From Sphingomonas sp. TDK1 (GTDB taxonomy: Bacteria; Pseudomonadota; Alphaproteobacteria; Sphingomonadales; Sphingomonadaceae): DNA of 64,000 nt. The notes beneath the pieces are model-generated. The model did not search any database, was not told the DNA's origin, and was given only the letters and a program-made list of their open reading frames with translations. The position numbers and the translations under genes were made by a program. The stretch's first letter is position 1, and each line of letters opens with the position of its first letter. The DNA lies in assembly GCF_001650735.1 (NCBI RefSeq), contig NZ_LXVY01000003.1:1-64000 (forward strand), given 5' to 3'. Below are positions 18,363 to 26,607 of this stretch, piece after piece.

Positions 18363-19205
18363 ATGCAGAAGCTCTGGTTCATCACCAACCCCAATTCCGG
18401 CACGACGTCGCAGGCGAAATGCGATGCAATGGAGGCGGTGTTCGACGAGCGCGGGCTGACGCTCGCCGGCCGGACCAACTTCCCCGAAGATCCGCTGCCA
18501 CCGGCAGCGATGCTCTACGCGGCGGACGTGGATACGGTCGTTCTGTTCGCGGGTGACGGAACCATCAACGCGGCACTGCGCGCGCTGGCGGATTGGGAAG
18601 GGGCGTTCCTGATCCTGCCGGGAGGCACGATGAACCTGCTCGCCAAGGCGCTGCATGCCGAAACGGATCCGCACAAGATTATCCATGCCGCGCATGGCTG
18701 TGATCGGCGCGTGGCGCTGCCCTATATCGTCGCGGGCGAGTATCGAGCATTCGTGGGGCTGATCCTGGGACCCGCGGCGAGCTGGTTCCGGGCGCGAGAG
18801 GTGGTGCGCAAGGGCCGGTTCGGGCGTCTGATCGCGGCGGTACGGGGCGCCTGGCGGAATACCTTCCACCGACGCGGCGTGCGGGTGGAAGGTGCGCGCA
18901 ACCTGGGGGATCGCTATCAGGCCGTCTTCGTGACTCCGACGCTGGAAGGCTTGGAGGTAGCAGCGGTCGACGCGCGCGACTGGGGTTCGATTGCGCAACT
19001 GGGATGGGAATGGGTAACCGGCGATTGGGTCGCGGCGCGGGCGGTGACCGAAAGCCGCGCCGAAACGCTGCGGCTTGGCGAACGCAGACCGGTGCTCGCG
19101 CTGTTCGACGGCGAGCCGGAAACGCTCGATCCCGGGATCACGATCCGCGCCGGACGCAGCCTCGAGACGTTCATCGCCACCCGCGCGGAAGGCGCCGCCG
19201 CATGA
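18363..19205 (+). CDS. Diacylglycerol kinase family lipid kinase
   Basis: A 280-aa member of the DAGK catalytic (YegS/BmrU/DgkB-like) family, which phosphorylates a lipid hydroxyl using ATP. It has the N-terminal NPNSGT motif, the nucleotide loop LFAGDGTINAALRAL (GDGT) and LPGGTMNLLAKALH, the family signature. The C-terminal beta domain ends with LALFDGEPE. Its stop overlaps the start of the following metallophosphoesterase by 4 bases (ATGA), so the two are translated together. This pairing suggests a shared job in lipid phosphate metabolism, but neither substrate can be named. Confidence 0.87.
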   Translation: MQKLWFITNPNSGTTSQAKCDAMEAVFDERGLTLAGRTNFPEDPLPPAAMLYAADVDTVVLFAGDGTINAALRALADWEGAFLILPGGTMNLLAKALHAETDPHKIIHAAHGCDRRVALPYIVAGEYRAFVGLILGPAASWFRAREVVRKGRFGRLIAAVRGAWRNTFHRRGVRVEGARNLGDRYQAVFVTPTLEGLEVAAVDARDWGSIAQLGWEWVTGDWVAARAVTESRAETLRLGERRPVLALFDGEPETLDPGITIRAGRSLETFIATRAEGAAA

Positions 19206-19948
19206 CCCGCTTCTTCCATGTCAGCGACGTGCATTTCGGTCGCGAGAACCGGGAGGCGGTCGACTGGTTCAACGCCAGGGTGCGCGACGAAAAGCCGGCC
19301 GCGGTAATCATGACCGGCGACCTCACCATGCGGGCCCGGGCAAAGGAGTTTGCCGCCGCCGCCGAATGGCTCGAAAGCCTGGGCGTGCCGGTGACGGTGG
19401 AGGTGGGCAACCACGATCTGCCCTATTTCAACCCGTTCGCGCGCCTGGCGATGCCCTATCGCCGCTACCGGTCGCTGGAACGGATGATCGAGCGCCCGCT
19501 CGACGTTCGCGGCGTGTCGATCGTGCCGCTGAAGACGACCGCGCGCTTCCAGTTCCGCACCAATTGGTCAAAGGGCCATGTCAGCACCCGCGCCCTGCGG
19601 AAATCGCTCGCGCTGGCGGAGGCGGTACCGACCGGCGATCTGGTGTTCGTCGCTGCGCACCATCCCCTGGTCGAGGCCGGCACGCGGGCCACCTCGCGCA
19701 CGCATGGCGGGAGGCGGGCACTGGAGGCGCTCGCACAGGCAGGGGCGGACGCGGTACTGAGCGGCCATGTCCATGATCCGTTCGACATCGAACACCGGAT
19801 CGGCGACCATGCGGTTCGTCTGATCGGCGCGGGCACGCTTTCCGAGCGCACGCGCGACCAGCCGCCGTCGTTCAACGAGATCACCGTGGACGGCACGGGT
19901 TTTTCCACCCGCGCCCGCTTCCTCGGCGAACCGAGCGTGGCGCTCTAG
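19202..19948 (+). CDS. Calcineurin-like metallophosphoesterase
   Basis: A 248-aa cytoplasmic metallophosphoesterase of the GpdQ/CpdA-like group. All metal-site blocks are present in order: DVHFG (about residues 8-12), GDLT, GNHD, AHHP and GHVHDP. It could hydrolyse phosphodiesters or phosphomonoesters such as cyclic nucleotides, glycerophosphodiesters or lipid head groups. The ATG at 19202 is fixed by the 4-base overlap with the upstream lipid-kinase stop and gives the normal start MTRFFHVSDVHFG. Its 3' end overlaps the convergent DUF1501 gene by 4 bases. Confidence 0.87.
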   Translation: MTRFFHVSDVHFGRENREAVDWFNARVRDEKPAAVIMTGDLTMRARAKEFAAAAEWLESLGVPVTVEVGNHDLPYFNPFARLAMPYRRYRSLERMIERPLDVRGVSIVPLKTTARFQFRTNWSKGHVSTRALRKSLALAEAVPTGDLVFVAAHHPLVEAGTRATSRTHGGRRALEALAQAGADAVLSGHVHDPFDIEHRIGDHAVRLIGAGTLSERTRDQPPSFNEITVDGTGFSTRARFLGEPSVAL

Positions 19949-21306
19949 CTGCGGAACAGTGGCAGCGGTCCGCGGCCTGCGGTCGACCAGGTCTGCCAGT
20001 TGGGGAAGACATAGGGCATGTCGGCGTTGCTTACCCCGTGCCAGCGCGCGATGGCGCCGAGATATTCCTCCTGCGCAATGCCGGGAATGAAGCGGCCCTG
20101 ATCCGTTATGTCGTCGGCGCCGCCCAACACCGGGTCGGGATAGCGCCCGAAGATGCCACCCTTCGTCACGTCGCCCCCCATGACCAGATGGTTGTTGCCC
20201 CAGGCATGATCGGTACCGAACTGCGCGTTGGACGCATAGGTCCGGCCGAAGTCGCTCATCGTGAAGGTGGTGACGTTCGATGCCACGCCCAGCGCCTTCA
20301 TCGCACGATGGAAGGCGGCCATTGCCTGGGCGAGTCCACCCAGCATGGTGGCCTGCGCACCGGCAGTGGGTGTGCCGCCCTGGACCTGATTGGCGTGATG
20401 ATCGAAGCCGCCCTGGCCGACCAGGAAGGTCTGGCGGGTGTGGCCCAGCGATCCGCGCGCCTCGATCATCCGGGCGGCGCCGAGCAACTGCAGGGCGAGG
20501 TCGCTGGTCAGCGGTCGGCCGGCGGAGTCGACAAAATGGCGGCTGACGCTGCTCGCGCCGGATAGCAGGGCGTTGGCGAGGTCGGCCTGGGCATAGGTGC
20601 CGCTGAGGGTCGTCGCGACACCGTCCATGATCGGGCCACCGGCGCTGGTCGCCATCGCGGTGATCGCCAGATTCTTCGCGGCCTCGTCGAGCCGATATCC
20701 GGAGCGAGGGGGCAGTCCGGTGGCCGGTACGACCAATGGCGTGCTCTGCCGGCCGATCACGGCAAGGGTGGATCCCACGAGCGAGATCAGCGGCGGCAGG
20801 CGGCCGCCCGTCATGCGGTCGGCGATGCGGCCCATGAACCCGTCGCTGCTCACGTCGCGCGCGCGTAGTCCCTGCCAATGGTCCTGCTCATCCGCATGGC
20901 TCATCAGGTTGCTGGGGCGCAGATCCGGGCGCGTCTGGAAGGTCGTCTTGGTCAGCGGCGCGAACAGCGTGCCGGTGTTAAGCACCAGCGAAAGCGCACC
21001 TTCGTCCCATATCGGGCGCAACGCCGCCATCGCCGGGTGCAGGGCATAGCTGCTGTTCGTCAGGGGCGTCAGCGCATTGCGCGGAAGCGCGATGCTGCCG
21101 CGGGCGGCCTGGTAGGCGGCGTGGCGGGCGTCTGTGGGGACGACCATGTTCCACCCGTCATTGCCGCCATAGAGGAAGATCCCGACCATCGCGCGGAAGT
21201 TGCCGGACGGGGCGGCGATGGCGGCGGTACGGCCAAGATGGCCCAGGGCGGCGAGGGCGCCGGTGCCGGCGGTGAGGCGGGCAAAATCGCGTCGGGAAAG
21301 CGTCAT
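19945..21306 (-). CDS. Tat-exported DUF1501 protein
   Basis: A 453-aa member of the DUF1501 family, related to the alkaline phosphatase/sulfatase fold. The N-terminus carries a twin-arginine signal (SRRDFARL, then a hydrophobic run to about residue 32). The mature part has the family features FLYGGNDGWNMVVP (near residue 45), TFTMSDFGRTYASN and DHAWGNNHLVMGG. It lies 12 bases downstream of the DUF1800 lipoprotein gene, an association seen widely in proteobacteria, planctomycetes and others. No activity is firmly established for the pair. Some metal-site residues of alkaline phosphatases appear (D and H near DFGRT and DHAWGNNH), so hydrolase activity is an inference only. Confidence 0.85.
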   Translation of the reverse strand: MTLSRRDFARLTAGTGALAALGHLGRTAAIAAPSGNFRAMVGIFLYGGNDGWNMVVPTDARHAAYQAARGSIALPRNALTPLTNSSYALHPAMAALRPIWDEGALSLVLNTGTLFAPLTKTTFQTRPDLRPSNLMSHADEQDHWQGLRARDVSSDGFMGRIADRMTGGRLPPLISLVGSTLAVIGRQSTPLVVPATGLPPRSGYRLDEAAKNLAITAMATSAGGPIMDGVATTLSGTYAQADLANALLSGASSVSRHFVDSAGRPLTSDLALQLLGAARMIEARGSLGHTRQTFLVGQGGFDHHANQVQGGTPTAGAQATMLGGLAQAMAAFHRAMKALGVASNVTTFTMSDFGRTYASNAQFGTDHAWGNNHLVMGGDVTKGGIFGRYPDPVLGGADDITDQGRFIPGIAQEEYLGAIARWHGVSNADMPYVFPNWQTWSTAGRGPLPLFRS

Positions 21307-21318
21307 CGGATCGGTCCC

Positions 21319-22992
21319 TTACCGGTCGACCAGGAATTGCGGGCTGGTGGCGGCGATGTAGAACAGGAGTTGCGCGCGCTTGCGGGCGCGAAGGCGCGTA
21401 TTCTTGTCGTTCACGGCGAGCGCGGCATTCCGCAGTGCCGCTCGTTGGACGGGCGTGATGGTGTTGCCAAGCACCAGCACGTCGACGGCGGCGATCATCG
21501 CATCGATATTGTCGCCGAAGGTTTCCCATGTCGTCCACACCAGCTTGGTACCGGCGCTGCCCATCCACTTCTGCGGCCGAAATTCCGACGCAGCGGCATT
21601 GTCTCGGACGGTCCAGTCGTACACCAGATTGTGGAAGCGCAGCACGGTACTGCTGTTGAACAGCTTTGACGCCGGGCTGCGTAGCGTCTGGCTGCCGGGC
21701 AAAGGATAATCGATCGGGTAGAAGTTGAACACCGAGGGCGCGCGCATCACCGGCTGCCCCAGCGCGGTATCGCGGTTCATGAAGGCGAAACCGTCGGTCG
21801 TCATGCCGATGGCGCGGGCGAGCGACAGCATCGCCAGCACCGGTTCCTTCAGCTTGCCGCGATCGTTGCGCGGGGCCGTCCTTGCTTCCGGATCGGTGAG
21901 GATCGCCCGCACCACCGCTTTCAGGTCACCCCGAACGCCTGCGCCGTTGTTGACGAACACCCGCGCGACCCGCCCGACATAGGCAGGACTGGGGTTGGCG
22001 GTCACCAAGTGGACGATGAGGTGGCGCGAAACGAACGGTGGCGTCGAGGGATGGCTGAACGCTGCATCCACCACGGCGTCTACGCTCGCTTGCGGCGACG
22101 CGCCCGCAGGCACTGTCACGCCGAGGAAGCGTTTTTCACCACTATCGTAGCGCGCAGGCACGGGCACCATCGGGCGGACATCGTCGTTGAAGCCCTGGCC
22201 GCTGCCCGTGCGCGCCATGTCCCAGCCGGTGAGCGCACGCGACACCCCGCGAATATCATCGGGGCCGTAATTTGGGATGGTGCCGCCGGTCGCATCCCGG
22301 CGCGGCGTGCCGTCCGCGTTCAGCTGGTTCGGCCCCATCGAGAAGAGCTGCAGCATCTCCCGGGCGTAATTCTCCGAAGGGGCACTTCGGTTGCTGCCGG
22401 CCATGTCGAGATACTGGCCCATATAGGGATTCAGCGTGACGGCCTTCAGCAGCGTGCGGTAATTGCCGAAGGCATTGTCGAGGAACAGCTGGTTGAAGCC
22501 GGCGATGCCGGAGGTGGCAAATACTTCGACCTCCGATGCGACGATCATCTGCGACAGGGCAAACGCGACACGCTGGCGGAGCTGGTCCGGCGCGGCAACC
22601 GCATCGGTATAGAAGCGCATGGCCACCGGCACGCGGCTGAAATAGCGGCGGCTGCAATCGGCATCCTTGCAGAGGTCGCGCCGCCGGGGGACGGCGAGAT
22701 CCGCATAGGTGCTGCCGCGCGCTTCCAGTTGCTGGTCGATCCAGCCCTCGATCCCGACCTTCGCGATCTGTTCGAGCAGCGCGGGCGTCGGACCGAAGCT
22801 GGCCTGCCGGGCGAGCCGGATGGCGTCGGTCATCTGCGACTGGGCCGGAGACGTCCCGGCATTGGCCGTCGCCATGCTGACCAAGCCGCTGGTCATCTGG
22901 CTGTCTGCCAGGTTCACATTCGTGCTGCCGCCGTCGCACGCCGACAGCAGGCCGACCGCGCCGAGCGCGACCGCCTTCCACTTGATACGCAT
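21319..22992 (-). CDS. DUF1800 family lipoprotein
   Basis: A 557-aa secreted protein with a lipoprotein signal (MRIKWKAVALGAVGLLSAC, lipobox LSAC). The body is DUF1800: it begins with RLARQASFGPTPALLEQIAKVG, contains MLQLFSMGPNQLNADG (the characteristic E-x-x-M-L-Q-L-F-S-x-G helix) and ends near the C-terminus with RAQLLFYIAATSPQFLVDR. The downstream DUF1501 gene follows after 12 bases, so they form an operon. A 13-base perfect palindrome lies 78 bases before the start. Function is not known; co-occurrence with DUF1501 suggests a surface or periplasmic two-protein system. Confidence 0.87.
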   Translation of the reverse strand: MRIKWKAVALGAVGLLSACDGGSTNVNLADSQMTSGLVSMATANAGTSPAQSQMTDAIRLARQASFGPTPALLEQIAKVGIEGWIDQQLEARGSTYADLAVPRRRDLCKDADCSRRYFSRVPVAMRFYTDAVAAPDQLRQRVAFALSQMIVASEVEVFATSGIAGFNQLFLDNAFGNYRTLLKAVTLNPYMGQYLDMAGSNRSAPSENYAREMLQLFSMGPNQLNADGTPRRDATGGTIPNYGPDDIRGVSRALTGWDMARTGSGQGFNDDVRPMVPVPARYDSGEKRFLGVTVPAGASPQASVDAVVDAAFSHPSTPPFVSRHLIVHLVTANPSPAYVGRVARVFVNNGAGVRGDLKAVVRAILTDPEARTAPRNDRGKLKEPVLAMLSLARAIGMTTDGFAFMNRDTALGQPVMRAPSVFNFYPIDYPLPGSQTLRSPASKLFNSSTVLRFHNLVYDWTVRDNAAASEFRPQKWMGSAGTKLVWTTWETFGDNIDAMIAAVDVLVLGNTITPVQRAALRNAALAVNDKNTRLRARKRAQLLFYIAATSPQFLVDR

Positions 22993-23395
22993 GTCTGAAT
23001 TCCCCGCCCGCAGGTTTTGCCGCGTTGCAGCTACGCTCTATGGCGGAACGAAATTTTTAGGAAGACCTGTCCCAGACTGGGATCGGCTGCGATATCGGGA
23101 AGGAGTCCGCATCTTCCAGCATAGTTTCGGTATCGTATCGAAAAATCTTGCGGTCAGTCGTTGTCGGGGTGCGGCGATTCACGTCGAGATCATGCATCCG
23201 AAAGGGCCCGATTGCGTAGCCGCGGCAATCCCGGCGGATTTGGCTGGCCAACGGATCTTTCCGATTCTCCCGGTTTTCTGCGGCTTTGCACCAAATTGGG
23301 TATGCGCGGCGCGACCGCCGGTCCGGTGGTTCGCGTACGAAAAAGGGCGGCCCGTTGCCGGACCGCCCCTTGTTCCTTGGCCGAAGCCGAGACGC
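22993..23395. other. Gap between rpsI and the DUF1800 operon, with palindrome at 23070-23082
   Basis: A 403-base gap. Its right end holds the rpsI terminator (listed separately). At 23070-23082 is the perfect palindrome TCCCAGACTGGGA, 78 bases upstream of the DUF1800 start, a candidate operator for that operon. No gene is evident elsewhere in the gap. Confidence 0.45.
23340..23371 (-). terminator. Rho-independent terminator of rplM-rpsI
   Basis: Read on the minus strand, a 13-bp stem (two G-T wobbles) closes a GCAA tetraloop and is followed directly by five T residues. It lies 25 bases past the rpsI stop, the expected position for the end of the ribosomal protein operon. Confidence 0.85.
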
Positions 23396-23965
23396 TTAGC
23401 GCTTCGAGAACTGGAAGCTGCGGCGGGCCTTCGCCTTGCCGTACTTCTTACGCTCGACGGCGCGGCTGTCGCGGGTCAGGAAGCCGGCCTTCTTCACCGG
23501 GGCGCGCAGCACCGGCTCATACTTGGTCAGCGCCTGCGAGATGCCGTGCTTCACAGCACCGGCCTGGCCCGAGAGACCGCCGCCCTTGACGGTGCAGATC
23601 ACGTCATACTGGCCCTCACGCTCGGCGACACCGAACGGCTGGTTGATGACGAGACGCAGCGTCGGACGCGCGAAATAGATTTCCTGGTCACGACCGTTGA
23701 TCGTGATCTTGCCCGTGCCCGGCTTCAGCCACACGCGGGCCACGGCGTCCTTACGACGGCCGGTGGCATAGGCGCGGCCATACTGGTCCAGCTCCTGCGC
23801 ACGCAGCGGCGTGGTCGGGGCGGCCGGCTCGTCGATCTGGCCGGCGAGATAGGCGTCTGCAGCGGCGGCGGCAGCCGGCGCGGCGGCCTGGCCTTCGGTC
23901 GGCGCGGCGGGCTGCTGGCCCAGCGCGGCACCCAGGTCGGAAAGCGACTGGCGGTTGTCAGACAT
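23396..23965 (-). CDS. rpsI: 30S ribosomal protein S9
   Basis: Small-subunit ribosomal protein S9; its C-terminal tail reaches the P-site tRNA. The conserved body starts [22 protein letters not shown] (about residue 62) and ends with the canonical basic tail [17 protein letters not shown]. The protein is 189 aa against about 130 in most bacteria because of a 60-residue Ala/Pro/Gln-rich N-terminal extension, a trait seen in alphaproteobacterial S9 proteins. The ATG shares one base with the rplM stop (TAATG), so translation is coupled to L13. A strong terminator follows. Confidence 0.97.
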   Translation of the reverse strand: MSDNRQSLSDLGAALGQQPAAPTEGQAAAPAAAAAADAYLAGQIDEPAAPTTPLRAQELDQYGRAYATGRRKDAVARVWLKPGTGKITINGRDQEIYFARPTLRLVINQPFGVAEREGQYDVICTVKGGGLSGQAGAVKHGISQALTKYEPVLRAPVKKAGFLTRDSRAVERKKYGKAKARRSFQFSKR

Positions 23966-24444
23966 TATGCACCCACCTTGTTCTTGCGGCTCATGCCGGC
24001 GATGTCGAGAACCTCGGGGTTCTGAGCTTCATGCGGATGCTCCGAACCGGCGAAGATGCGCAGGTTGCGCATCTGCTGGCGACCGAGCGGGCCGCGCGGG
24101 ATCATGCGCTCCACGGCCTTCTCCAGAACGCGCTCCGGGAAGCGGCCTTCGAGAACCTTGGCGGCGGTGATGCCCTTGATGCCGCCCGCATAGCCGGTGT
24201 GCTTGTAGTACACCTTCTGGCCGAGCTTCTTGCCGGTGAAACGGATCTTGTCCGCGTTGATCACGATGACATTGTCACCGCAGTCGACGTGCGGGGTGAA
24301 GCTGGTCTTGTGCTTGCCGCGCAGGACGTTCGCGATCACCACCGCTGCACGACCGACGACGAGCCCTTCGGCGTCGACGATGTGCCACTTCTTCTCCACC
24401 TCGGCCGGCTTGGCCGACTTGGTGGTCTTCATCAGCGCCTTCAT
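23965..24444 (-). CDS. rplM: 50S ribosomal protein L13
   Basis: Large-subunit ribosomal protein L13, an early assembly protein. Family landmarks are [44 protein letters not shown] and [20 protein letters not shown]. The 159-aa form starts at ATG 24444 with GAAAGG upstream; an in-frame extension to 24537 would add residues absent from relatives. It is the first gene of the rplM-rpsI operon, with a leader of about 90 bases downstream of a TTGACT hexamer (minus strand, 24537-24532) that may be its -35 element. Confidence 0.97.
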   Translation of the reverse strand: MKALMKTTKSAKPAEVEKKWHIVDAEGLVVGRAAVVIANVLRGKHKTSFTPHVDCGDNVIVINADKIRFTGKKLGQKVYYKHTGYAGGIKGITAAKVLEGRFPERVLEKAVERMIPRGPLGRQQMRNLRIFAGSEHPHEAQNPEVLDIAGMSRKNKVGA

Positions 24445-24580
24445 GGCCTGTGACCTTTCGCGTAGGAAATGCATACGCGCCACCGTTGCCGGCAGCGCGA
24501 TCGATGTCCCTCTGACGATTTGGGGCCTGAAAGTCAAGAAATGCGTGGGTTTGCTGACGGGTAAAATAATACCTGTTAGC

Positions 24581-24895
24581 TTAGCGCGTCTCGTCGGCGA
24601 TCCAGCGGGCGACGGCGTTGCCCGCCTCGACCGGCCATTGCTCGATCACCGGGAGGTCATAGCCGTGGAGTGCCGCGATCCGCTCGCGCAGGCGCAGCGC
24701 CAGGGCAGGGCGGGTCTTGAACAGGGCGGGGACTTCCTCGCCGCGCTCGATGCCGCCCTGCCAGCGATAGATCGAGGTGCAGGGCGCGAGGATGTTGACG
24801 CAGGCGGCCAGCCGGTCCGCCAGCACCGTCTCCGCCACCCGCTCGGCATCGGCGCGGCTGGCAAAGGTGACATAGAGGAGGGCGGTGTCGCTCAC
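24581..24895 (-). CDS. cutA: Divalent-cation tolerance protein CutA
   Basis: A 104-aa CutA1 protein, a small trimeric cytoplasmic protein of the ferredoxin-like fold resembling PII proteins. The family signatures are [19 protein letters not shown] and [20 protein letters not shown], ending with [23 protein letters not shown]. The GTG at 24895 overlaps the heme A synthase stop by 4 bases (GTGA), which fixes the start and implies coupled translation. Its link to copper tolerance is historical; here the coupling to heme A synthase suggests a respiratory or metal context. Confidence 0.93.
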   Translation of the reverse strand: MSDTALLYVTFASRADAERVAETVLADRLAACVNILAPCTSIYRWQGGIERGEEVPALFKTRPALALRLRERIAALHGYDLPVIEQWPVEAGNAVARWIADETR

Positions 24896-25920
24896 CGGAT
24901 CCGGCCGATCGAGTGGACGCCCCACACGGTCGCGCATACTAGCAGCGCGCCGACCAGTTGGTGGGTGGCGGCGAGGTGGAGGTTCACCCCGGTCATCACC
25001 GTCGCGATGCCGAGCAGGATCTGGATGCCGAAGGCCGAGTGGATCGCGATCGAGGCGCGGCGATCGCCGGCTGCCTTGGCCTTGCGGGCGAGGATAATCA
25101 GTCCGCCTACGACCACCCAGGCCCACCAGCGGTGGATGAAGTGGACGATCGCGGGGTCATACAGCGCGGCGTGGAGCGGGCTCTCGCCGATCTGGCTGAT
25201 ACCGGGGAAGAAGCGGTCGTTCATCAGCGGCCACTGATCGGTGACCAGTCCGGCATCGAGCCCCGCGACGAGGGCTCCGTAAAAGAGCTGGATCGCCAGC
25301 AGCACCAGCACGCCTGCGCCGAGGCCGCTCAGCCGGGCGGGGCGCTCGGCGTGGTTGGCGGCGAGCGCGCGCAGGTCGAGCATGGTCCAGACGATCCCGC
25401 CCAGCGTGAACAGCGCGGTCATCAGGTGGGTCGCCAGCCAGAAATGGCTGACCGAGGTGCGGGTGTGGTTGAGCCCGGACTTCACCATCCACCAGCCAAA
25501 CGCGCCCTGCAGCCCGCCCAGCGCGAGCAGCGCCACCAGCCGCCAGCCATAGCCCTGCGGGATCTGCTTGCGGATCCAGAACCACAGCAAGGGCAGCGCG
25601 AACACCATGCCGATCAGGCGGCCGAGCAGGCGGTGGATATATTCCCAGAAGAAGATGCTCTTGAACCCGGCGAGCGTCATGCCCTGGTTCAGCTGCTCAT
25701 ACTGGCCGATCTGCTTGTAATGGTCGAACTCCGCCTGCCACTGCGCCTCGTTGAGCGGGGGAATGATGCCCGAGATCGGTTTCCATTCGGTGATCGACAG
25801 GCCCGATTCGGTGAGCCGGGTAATGCCCCCCACGACGACCATCGCGACGATCATCGCGGCAACGACGAACAGCCAGTGCGCAAGCGCGCGGGGGCGGGCG
25901 GTGAGCGGGAGTACAGTCAT
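24892..25920 (-). CDS. ctaA: Heme A synthase, COX15/CtaA family
   Basis: An integral membrane enzyme of 342 aa that oxidises the C8 methyl of heme O to give heme A for cytochrome oxidase. Eight membrane helices are predicted. The opening GGITRLTESGLSITEWKPISGIIPPL is the signature of the alphaproteobacterial/mitochondrial COX15 type. Candidate heme-ligand histidines appear in WEYIHRLLGR, SHFWLATHLMTAL, VHFIHRWWAWV and AATHQLVGAL. The ATG at 25920 is chosen; a GTG three codons earlier is equally possible. It is coupled to cutA downstream. Confidence 0.95.
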   Translation of the reverse strand: MTVLPLTARPRALAHWLFVVAAMIVAMVVVGGITRLTESGLSITEWKPISGIIPPLNEAQWQAEFDHYKQIGQYEQLNQGMTLAGFKSIFFWEYIHRLLGRLIGMVFALPLLWFWIRKQIPQGYGWRLVALLALGGLQGAFGWWMVKSGLNHTRTSVSHFWLATHLMTALFTLGGIVWTMLDLRALAANHAERPARLSGLGAGVLVLLAIQLFYGALVAGLDAGLVTDQWPLMNDRFFPGISQIGESPLHAALYDPAIVHFIHRWWAWVVVGGLIILARKAKAAGDRRASIAIHSAFGIQILLGIATVMTGVNLHLAATHQLVGALLVCATVWGVHSIGRIR

Positions 25921-25962
25921 TTTCAGCACGGACCGCGATGTACGCGCTCGGGGAAGCGCGCG

Positions 25963-26190
25963 CTAGCTGCCCGCTTGTGGACTTTCGGGAAGGGCGGGCT
26001 GCGCGGGCGGTGGCGCGGATGGCTGGCGCTTCATCGCGATATCGATCAGCGTTTCCAGGCGGATCACCCGCTCGCGCGTCTCGATCGAGTGGCGGCGGGC
26101 CTCCTCGGCGGTGGTCAGCGCCTGGTCTACCTTGTGCTGGAGGAGCGCGACCTGCTGGAGGGCGCGCAACGCATCGGTCCAGAAGCTCAC
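25963..26190 (-). CDS. Small coiled-coil protein coupled to an RHH regulator
   Basis: A 75-aa protein of unknown function. The central part (about residues 5-50) is a predicted amphipathic helix or coiled coil with heptad-like Leu/Val/Ile spacing (LRALQQVALLQHKVDQAL, then RERVIRLETLIDIAM); the C-terminus is Pro-rich. It starts at GTG 26190, which overlaps the stop of the ribbon-helix-helix gene by 4 bases (GTGA), so the two are a coupled pair. The layout (RHH first, small partner second) resembles antitoxin-toxin or mobilisation-accessory operons, but nothing in the sequence identifies a toxin fold. Confidence 0.6.
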   Translation of the reverse strand: MSFWTDALRALQQVALLQHKVDQALTTAEEARRHSIETRERVIRLETLIDIAMKRQPSAPPPAQPALPESPQAGS

Positions 26191-26558
26191 GGGCGGGCCC
26201 AGCCGGACAGGGCGGTGGACAGCGCATCCCAGTCGATCGAGGAATCGGCCAGCAGCTGTTCGCGGACTTGGGCGCGATAGGCGTCCTCGTCGAACGCGGC
26301 CGCAGCCGTGCGCGCCGACTCGAGCCTTGCGAAGGCCTCGTCCGTACGGGCATTGGCCTGTTCGAGCTGGGCGAGCAGGTCGCGCATCAGCGCCATCTCG
26401 GCAGGCGTTGGTTCGGTATAGCGTTCGGCGGCGGTGCGCATGAAGTCGCTCACCGTCATGTCGGCAGCCTCCGCGTTGGCGGAAATACGCCGCTTTTCCT
26501 CGGGCGATACCAGCACGACGACACGGCTGGAGCGGGTCTCTGGAAGCTGCGTTGCCAT
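26187..26558 (-). CDS. Ribbon-helix-helix domain protein, putative autoregulator
   Basis: A 123-aa protein whose N-terminal segment (SSRVVVLVSPEEKRRISANAEAADMTVSDFMRTAAERY, about residues 9-47) fits a ribbon-helix-helix fold of the CopG/Arc/MobC-like type: a beta strand for DNA contact and two helices. The remaining 75 residues are Ala/Glu/Arg-rich helix with likely coiled-coil character. The ATG at 26558 lies inside an 11-bp-arm perfect inverted repeat (26556-26582), an arrangement expected for a self-repressing RHH protein. No clear Shine-Dalgarno is present, so leaderless or structure-gated translation is possible. Function beyond DNA binding is unknown. Confidence 0.7.
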   Translation of the reverse strand: MATQLPETRSSRVVVLVSPEEKRRISANAEAADMTVSDFMRTAAERYTEPTPAEMALMRDLLAQLEQANARTDEAFARLESARTAAAAFDEDAYRAQVREQLLADSSIDWDALSTALSGWARP

Positions 26559-26582
26559 GCACATGTACATAACATGTGCATG
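26556..26582. promoter_or_regulatory. Perfect inverted repeat over the RHH gene start codon, candidate operator
   Basis: Arms CATGCACATGT (26556-26566) and ACATGTGCATG (26572-26582) are exact reverse complements separated by the 5-base spacer ACATA. The left arm contains the start codon of the ribbon-helix-helix gene. Such a site would block transcription or translation when bound or folded. Confidence 0.7.
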
Positions 26583-26607
26583 TTGGAGATTCAAGGATAC
26601 AGGTGTT

